Shown one piece after another: positions 3,855 through 6,973 of a stretch of 6,973 nucleotides of DNA. Location: positions 1-6,973 of the forward strand of contig JAGGWM010000038.1 of assembly GCA_021157445.1 (NCBI GenBank). The letters run 5' to 3'. The position numbers and the translations under genes are program-made. Each line of letters starts with the position of its first letter. Within the stretch, counting starts at the first letter, position 1. This DNA is from Thermococcus sp. (lineage in GTDB: Archaea; Methanobacteriota_B; Thermococci; Thermococcales; Thermococcaceae). The notes below the pieces were generated by a model. The model did no database searches, was not told the origin of the DNA, and was given only the letters and a program-made list of their open reading frames with translations.

Positions 3855-5843
3855 ATGCCTATTCTGATCGTGGGTGTTGATATAATCAGCGAAGAACCAA
3901 AACGTTTTGCCGTGGTTAGCTGGTTCAATGGAAAGATAGTTAAGCATGGTGAATTTACTTTTTATCGCCTCTTGAGATTTATAAGAGCAAAGAAACCCGA
4001 CATTATTGCCATGGACAATATCCACGAGCTTGGTGAGTATCTTAGGAAGTTTATACGTGCAATTCCTCAAGGGACAAAGATAGTTCAGGTAACCGGCAGA
4101 CCTGGAGAGCAAAAAGCCCTCTGGAGCTTAGCTAGGGAACATGGAATTAGAATAAGGGACAAGTTCAACCCCTACGAAGAAGCAAAAATATGTGCTCTTT
4201 TAGCCGCCAGAGGAGTGGGCTACGAGGTTCTTCCTTTTGAGGATGAGGTCATTATAAAGGTCTCAAGGGGAAGGAGCCAAGGGAAAGGTGGATGGAGTCA
4301 AGATAGATATAGAAGAAGAGTCCACAATCTGATACAGAATAAAGTCAGGGAAATTGAGGAGACTCTCAAAAAAGCTAACATTCCCTTTGACCTCGAAATT
4401 AAGGAAAAGGATCAGGGGTTAGAGAGAGGGGAATTCAGGGTTTACACCTCTAGGGAGGAGCTCGCAGGACTTATAAAACCTATGAGGGGGGGAGATGTCG
4501 AAATCAGAATCCGCCCGGTGGAGAGGAAGACCTTTGAGTTTGTTCCCCTAAAGAGTGAAAGTGCCATAAGGGAAAGAAAGAGCATTATTGTTGGGCTTGA
4601 TCCCGGCATTACTGTTGGCATAGCAGCTTTAGATTTGAACGGTGAGATTCTGGCACTTTATAGTGAGAGGAACATGGCCGTTAGCGAGATTGTGAGGTTT
4701 ATAAGTGAGGTAGGGCATCCCATAATAATAGCCACCGATGTGAATCCCGCTCCCGGCTTGGTGGAGAAAATTTCCCGCTCGTTTAAGGCAATGTTGTTTG
4801 TTCCAAGGGAGAGCCTAAAAGTCGAGGAGAAAAACGAGCTCTTAAAAAACTTGGGCATAAGCGTCGATGATGATCACCAGAGAGATGCATTAGCTGCCGC
4901 ATATAAAGCGTATCTTCGCCTGAAACCAAAGCTTGACCATGTAGAGGCAAAGCTTAGGGAAATGGGAATTACAAAGAAGGGTGAAGAAATAAAAGCCCTT
5001 GTTGTTCAGGGATACAATCTTGGAGAGGCCATTTTGAAGGTAAAAGAAAAAGAAAAGGTTAAGGAAGAAACAAAAACTGCCGAAGCTGTCGAAACTCCCG
5101 TTGAGCTTACCCCATATATCGAAAAGATAAAGGAGCTGGAAAACACCATAAAAATGATGGAAAGAGAGAATCAAGAGCTGAAAGCTGTAATCGAAGAGCA
5201 AAGAAAAATCATAGAGAATCTAGAGAATAAACTAGCAACCTATGACGAAAAAATTAGGGAAAGAATCATCAGAGAGAAAGAATTGGAGATAAGGGAGAAA
5301 AGAATAGCCTACCTTGAAAAAGAGCTTAGAGAAGCGAGGTCAATAATAGAAAAGCTGAGCAAAGACCTGGTTCTGGCAAGAAGAATGCACCTGCTAGAGC
5401 TTAAAGGCACGGCGGTTCCTCTTAAAGTGCTTGAAAACCTAACATGGAAAGAGATTGAAGAGTTAGAACGTTCCACAGGCATCAAGAAAGAAGATGTGCT
5501 CTATGTTGTTAATCCAGCCGGAGCTGGAAGAAGCATAGCCGAGCATCTAGCTGAGAGGAGAATAAAGGCACTTATAAGTGCAAAAACACTTCCAAATCTT
5601 GTGTACGAAACGCTAAGAGAGAATAAAATACCCGTTCTATATGAAGGTGAAATCGAAGTCAAGAGGGTTGATGACTTTGCAATAGTCGATAGAGAAGAGC
5701 TCGAAGGGGCAATAAGGGCTAAGCTAAAACACTGGGAAGAAGAGGAAAAAGAGAAGGAAGTTCGGGAATTTTTAAAACTTGTAGAAGAATACCGACTGGA
5801 AAGAATCAAGGAGCTTAAGAAAAAGGCTGAAGAAGGGCATTAG
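3855..5843 (+). CDS. DUF460 / COG2433 protein: two RNase H-like regions, coiled coil, C-terminal domain
   Basis: A 662-residue protein of the archaeal DUF460 (COG2433) family, predicted as RuvC/YqgF-like nucleases but without a settled function. Region one (1-130) has VGVDI (Asp8), IIAMDN (Asp54) and NPYEEAKICALLAARG (105-120), like an RNase H-fold core. A basic loop GRSQGKGGWSQDRYRRR (139-155) follows. Region two (243-353) shows IIVGLDPGITVG (Asp249), IIATDVNPAPG (Asp295) and DDDHQRDALAAA (338-349), a full RuvC-like acidic set. From about 360 to 510 runs a charged helix, heptad-like from 422. A compact domain (515-625, with VNPAGAGRS at 552-560) and a lysine/glutamate-rich tail end the protein. 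No signal peptide or membrane segment is seen. ATG 3855 is chosen; GTG 3846 is possible. A sequence-specific nuclease or an RNA-linked scaffold are both open. Confidence 0.88.
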   Translation: MPILIVGVDIISEEPKRFAVVSWFNGKIVKHGEFTFYRLLRFIRAKKPDIIAMDNIHELGEYLRKFIRAIPQGTKIVQVTGRPGEQKALWSLAREHGIRIRDKFNPYEEAKICALLAARGVGYEVLPFEDEVIIKVSRGRSQGKGGWSQDRYRRRVHNLIQNKVREIEETLKKANIPFDLEIKEKDQGLERGEFRVYTSREELAGLIKPMRGGDVEIRIRPVERKTFEFVPLKSESAIRERKSIIVGLDPGITVGIAALDLNGEILALYSERNMAVSEIVRFISEVGHPIIIATDVNPAPGLVEKISRSFKAMLFVPRESLKVEEKNELLKNLGISVDDDHQRDALAAAYKAYLRLKPKLDHVEAKLREMGITKKGEEIKALVVQGYNLGEAILKVKEKEKVKEETKTAEAVETPVELTPYIEKIKELENTIKMMERENQELKAVIEEQRKIIENLENKLATYDEKIRERIIREKELEIREKRIAYLEKELREARSIIEKLSKDLVLARRMHLLELKGTAVPLKVLENLTWKEIEELERSTGIKKEDVLYVVNPAGAGRSIAEHLAERRIKALISAKTLPNLVYETLRENKIPVLYEGEIEVKRVDDFAIVDREELEGAIRAKLKHWEEEEKEKEVREFLKLVEEYRLERIKELKKKAEEGH

Positions 5844-5845
5844 AT

Positions 5846-5856
5846 CATTTTATTTA
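5846..5856 (+). terminator. T-rich terminator after the DUF460 gene
   Basis: CATTTTATTTA begins 3 nt after the stop codon at 5843. Its T-richness fits an archaeal intrinsic terminator that needs no hairpin. It lies before the palindrome at 5867-5887 and before the next gene's TATA box, suggesting separate transcription of the two plus-strand genes. Confidence 0.45.
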
Positions 5857-5866
5857 TGGGTTGATG

Positions 5867-5887
5867 TTTCTCTGAATTTCAGAGAAA
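5867..5887. repeat. Perfect 21-bp palindrome, candidate operator of the radical SAM gene
   Basis: TTTCTCTGAA-T-TTCAGAGAAA: two 10-bp arms around one central base, with no mismatch. The right arm runs directly into the AAAAACC (BRE-like) of the following promoter, 33 bp before the ATG. No T-run follows on either strand, so it does not look like a terminator. A dimeric helix-turn-helix protein bound here would compete with TFB at the BRE or touch it, so repression is the simplest guess. I do not recognise the motif as a known Thermococcales regulator site. Confidence 0.6.
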
Positions 5888-5900
5888 AACCTTAAGCTTA
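5886..5900 (+). promoter_or_regulatory. Promoter of the radical SAM gene, probably leaderless
   Basis: AAACC (BRE) followed by TTAAGCTTA (TATA-like, centre about 5896). Transcription would start near 5921, exactly the ATG. There is no purine-rich ribosome-binding site between the TATA and the ATG, which agrees with a leaderless message. Confidence 0.6.
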
Positions 5901-5920
5901 GTAAAAGCAAAATCCTTTTG

Positions 5921-6925
5921 ATGAAAGTTGAATGGCTTTACGAAAAACACAATAAAGGTATTAAGTGCCTTGTTTGTGAGAGGAGATGCTTGATAGAAGA
6001 GGGCAAAAGAGGACTATGCAAGAACTACGCCAATTTAAAAGGGAAGCTGGTGCACATAGGATATGGAAAGCTGAGTGCCGTTGAAAGCAGACCAATCGAA
6101 ATAAAGCCCTTCTTTCATTATTATCCAAACAGCACCGCTTTAACCTTCTCTGGGTTTGGATGCAACTTCTACTGTCCTTGGTGCCAAAATTATCATTTAA
6201 GCTTCTCCGATATTCCCAAGTGGACTAAAGAAATTTCCCCAGAGGAACTCGTAACTCTGGCCTTAAGGAATAAAGACCAAGGGCTCTGTGCAAGCTTTAA
6301 CGAGCCAACTACCCTCTATACCTACCTCCTAGACGTTTTTGAGCTTGGAAAGAAAAAAGGACTGTACTGCTGTTTGGTGACAAACAGCTATTTTACCATT
6401 AAAGCCTTAAGGAGCCTTATCGAGAGTGGAGCTTCCGGTTTTAGTATAGACATCAAAGGCTGCCCCGAAATGAAGGTTCTAGGGACTGTTGATCACAAAA
6501 AGGTTTTCAGAAACGCCAAGGAAGCCATAAATCTCGGAGCTCATGTTGAAATGGTTTACCTTGTAGTTCCAAATACCAACGATTTTGAAGAGTGCTACCG
6601 CTGGATATTCAACATGCACTCAAAAATGCTTGGAGAGGACGTTCCTTTACACATAAACCGGTATTACCCTATGAACTACTGGAAAGAGCCGCCTACACCG
6701 GTGGAGAGGCTGTTAAAGTTAAAAGAAATAGCCCAGGAAGAGTACAATCTGAATTATGTTTATGTTGGAAACATCGGCTCAATTAAACATGAAACAACGT
6801 ATTGCCCTAAATGTGGCAAAAGGCTGATAATACGTTCTGGATACAGATTATTAGAATGGAACCTAAAAGGCAACAAATGTCCAAGATGTGGAGAAAAGAT
6901 TCCAATTTATGGAGAATTCACTTAA
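5921..6925 (+). CDS. Radical SAM enzyme, AmrS/PflA-activase-like (COG1180)
   Basis: A complete 334-residue radical SAM protein resembling the radical SAM member of the AmmeMemoRadiSam trio and pyruvate-formate-lyase-activating enzymes. CNFYCPWC (81-88) is the CX3CX2C motif holding the 4Fe-4S cluster that cleaves S-adenosylmethionine. Before it lies CLVCERRC with a later Cys33 (Cys16, 19, 23, 33), typical of this subgroup. FNEPT (127-131) and IDIKG (176-180) belong to the barrel core. A C-terminal zinc ribbon is formed by CPKC (295-298) and CPRC (320-323), again typical of AmrS. The substrate is unknown; no AMMECR1- or MEMO-like gene lies in the window. The ATG at 5921 is preferred over TTG 5918: the TATA is placed for a leaderless start at 5921. 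A palindrome overlaps the promoter. Family is firm, subgroup likely. Confidence 0.88.
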   Translation: MKVEWLYEKHNKGIKCLVCERRCLIEEGKRGLCKNYANLKGKLVHIGYGKLSAVESRPIEIKPFFHYYPNSTALTFSGFGCNFYCPWCQNYHLSFSDIPKWTKEISPEELVTLALRNKDQGLCASFNEPTTLYTYLLDVFELGKKKGLYCCLVTNSYFTIKALRSLIESGASGFSIDIKGCPEMKVLGTVDHKKVFRNAKEAINLGAHVEMVYLVVPNTNDFEECYRWIFNMHSKMLGEDVPLHINRYYPMNYWKEPPTPVERLLKLKEIAQEEYNLNYVYVGNIGSIKHETTYCPKCGKRLIIRSGYRLLEWNLKGNKCPRCGEKIPIYGEFT

Positions 6926-6973
6926 TTGTAATTCCCTTTTCCTTCGCCCTATTTTGCACTTGGAGCTTAAAGC
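6918..6973 (-). CDS. Possible C-terminal end of a convergent gene (partial)
   Basis: On the minus strand one frame reads FKLQVQNRAKEKGITIK and then TGA at 6920-6918. The composition is plausible for the tail of a hyperthermophile protein, and the stop would overlap the radical SAM gene end by 8 bp, as compact convergent genes do elsewhere in this window. Seventeen codons are too few to assign a family. Alternatively the pyrimidine-rich plus strand here is simply the 3' trailer and T-rich terminator of the radical SAM gene. Confidence 0.35.
   Translation of the reverse strand, partial: FKLQVQNRAKEKGITIK

Noticed and set aside
5055..5380. A-rich tract within the DUF460 gene as a low-complexity repeat
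   Set aside because: It simply encodes the Lys/Glu-rich coiled coil; no tandem DNA repeat unit is seen.
5860..5885. C/D-box guide RNA (TGATG near CTGA)
   Set aside because: The boxes are about 10 nt apart and the C box is imperfect; there is no room for guide sequences or C'/D' boxes.
5867..5887. Palindrome as an intrinsic terminator
   Set aside because: Archaeal termination uses T-runs; none follows the hairpin on either strand, and a T-rich stretch already lies at 5846-5856.

Overview
The window reads as chromosomal DNA of a hyperthermophilic archaeon of the order Thermococcales (Thermococcus/Pyrococcus group). The evidence is an archaeal SRP (7S) RNA gene, BRE/TATA promoters of the AAANNTTTATATA type, GGTG/GAGGTG ribosome-binding sites, T-run terminators, and proteins matching families known from Pyrococcus and Thermococcus (CutA1, acylphosphatase, ACC-deaminase homologue, DUF99, DUF460). 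I cannot fix the species. No mobile element, CRISPR array or tRNA is visible.

Layout. The left part (1-2785) is all on the minus strand. In transcription order it holds cutA and a DUF99 gene (ATGA overlap, surely one mRNA), the SRP RNA gene with its own strong promoter, a PLP enzyme of the ACC deaminase/D-cysteine desulfhydrase family, and the start of pyrD, which runs off the left edge. An 80-bp divergent region separates cutA from acylphosphatase on the plus strand (2866-3141). Acylphosphatase meets, tail to tail on a shared TTAA, a minus-strand ACT-domain regulator (3138-3731). A second divergent region (3732-3854) leads to a large plus-strand DUF460 protein with two RNase H-like regions and a coiled coil (3855-5843). 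It is followed by a plus-strand AmrS/PflA-like radical SAM gene (5921-6925). A few codons of a possible minus-strand gene lie at the right edge.

The genes do not form one pathway; this is a compact patchwork of short transcription units. The points most worth following are: (1) a release-factor-like GKGGWSQDRYRRR segment in the DUF460 protein, just after an RNase H-like region; (2) a perfect 21-bp palindrome abutting the promoter of the radical SAM gene; (3) a T-run after the SRP RNA that is also the TATA box of the next gene; (4) residues that place the 'ACC deaminase' nearer D-cysteine desulfhydrase; (5) a cysteine cluster at the end of the ACT regulator. Several genes have starts clearly downstream of the longest possible reading frame, set by ribosome-binding sites and promoters.
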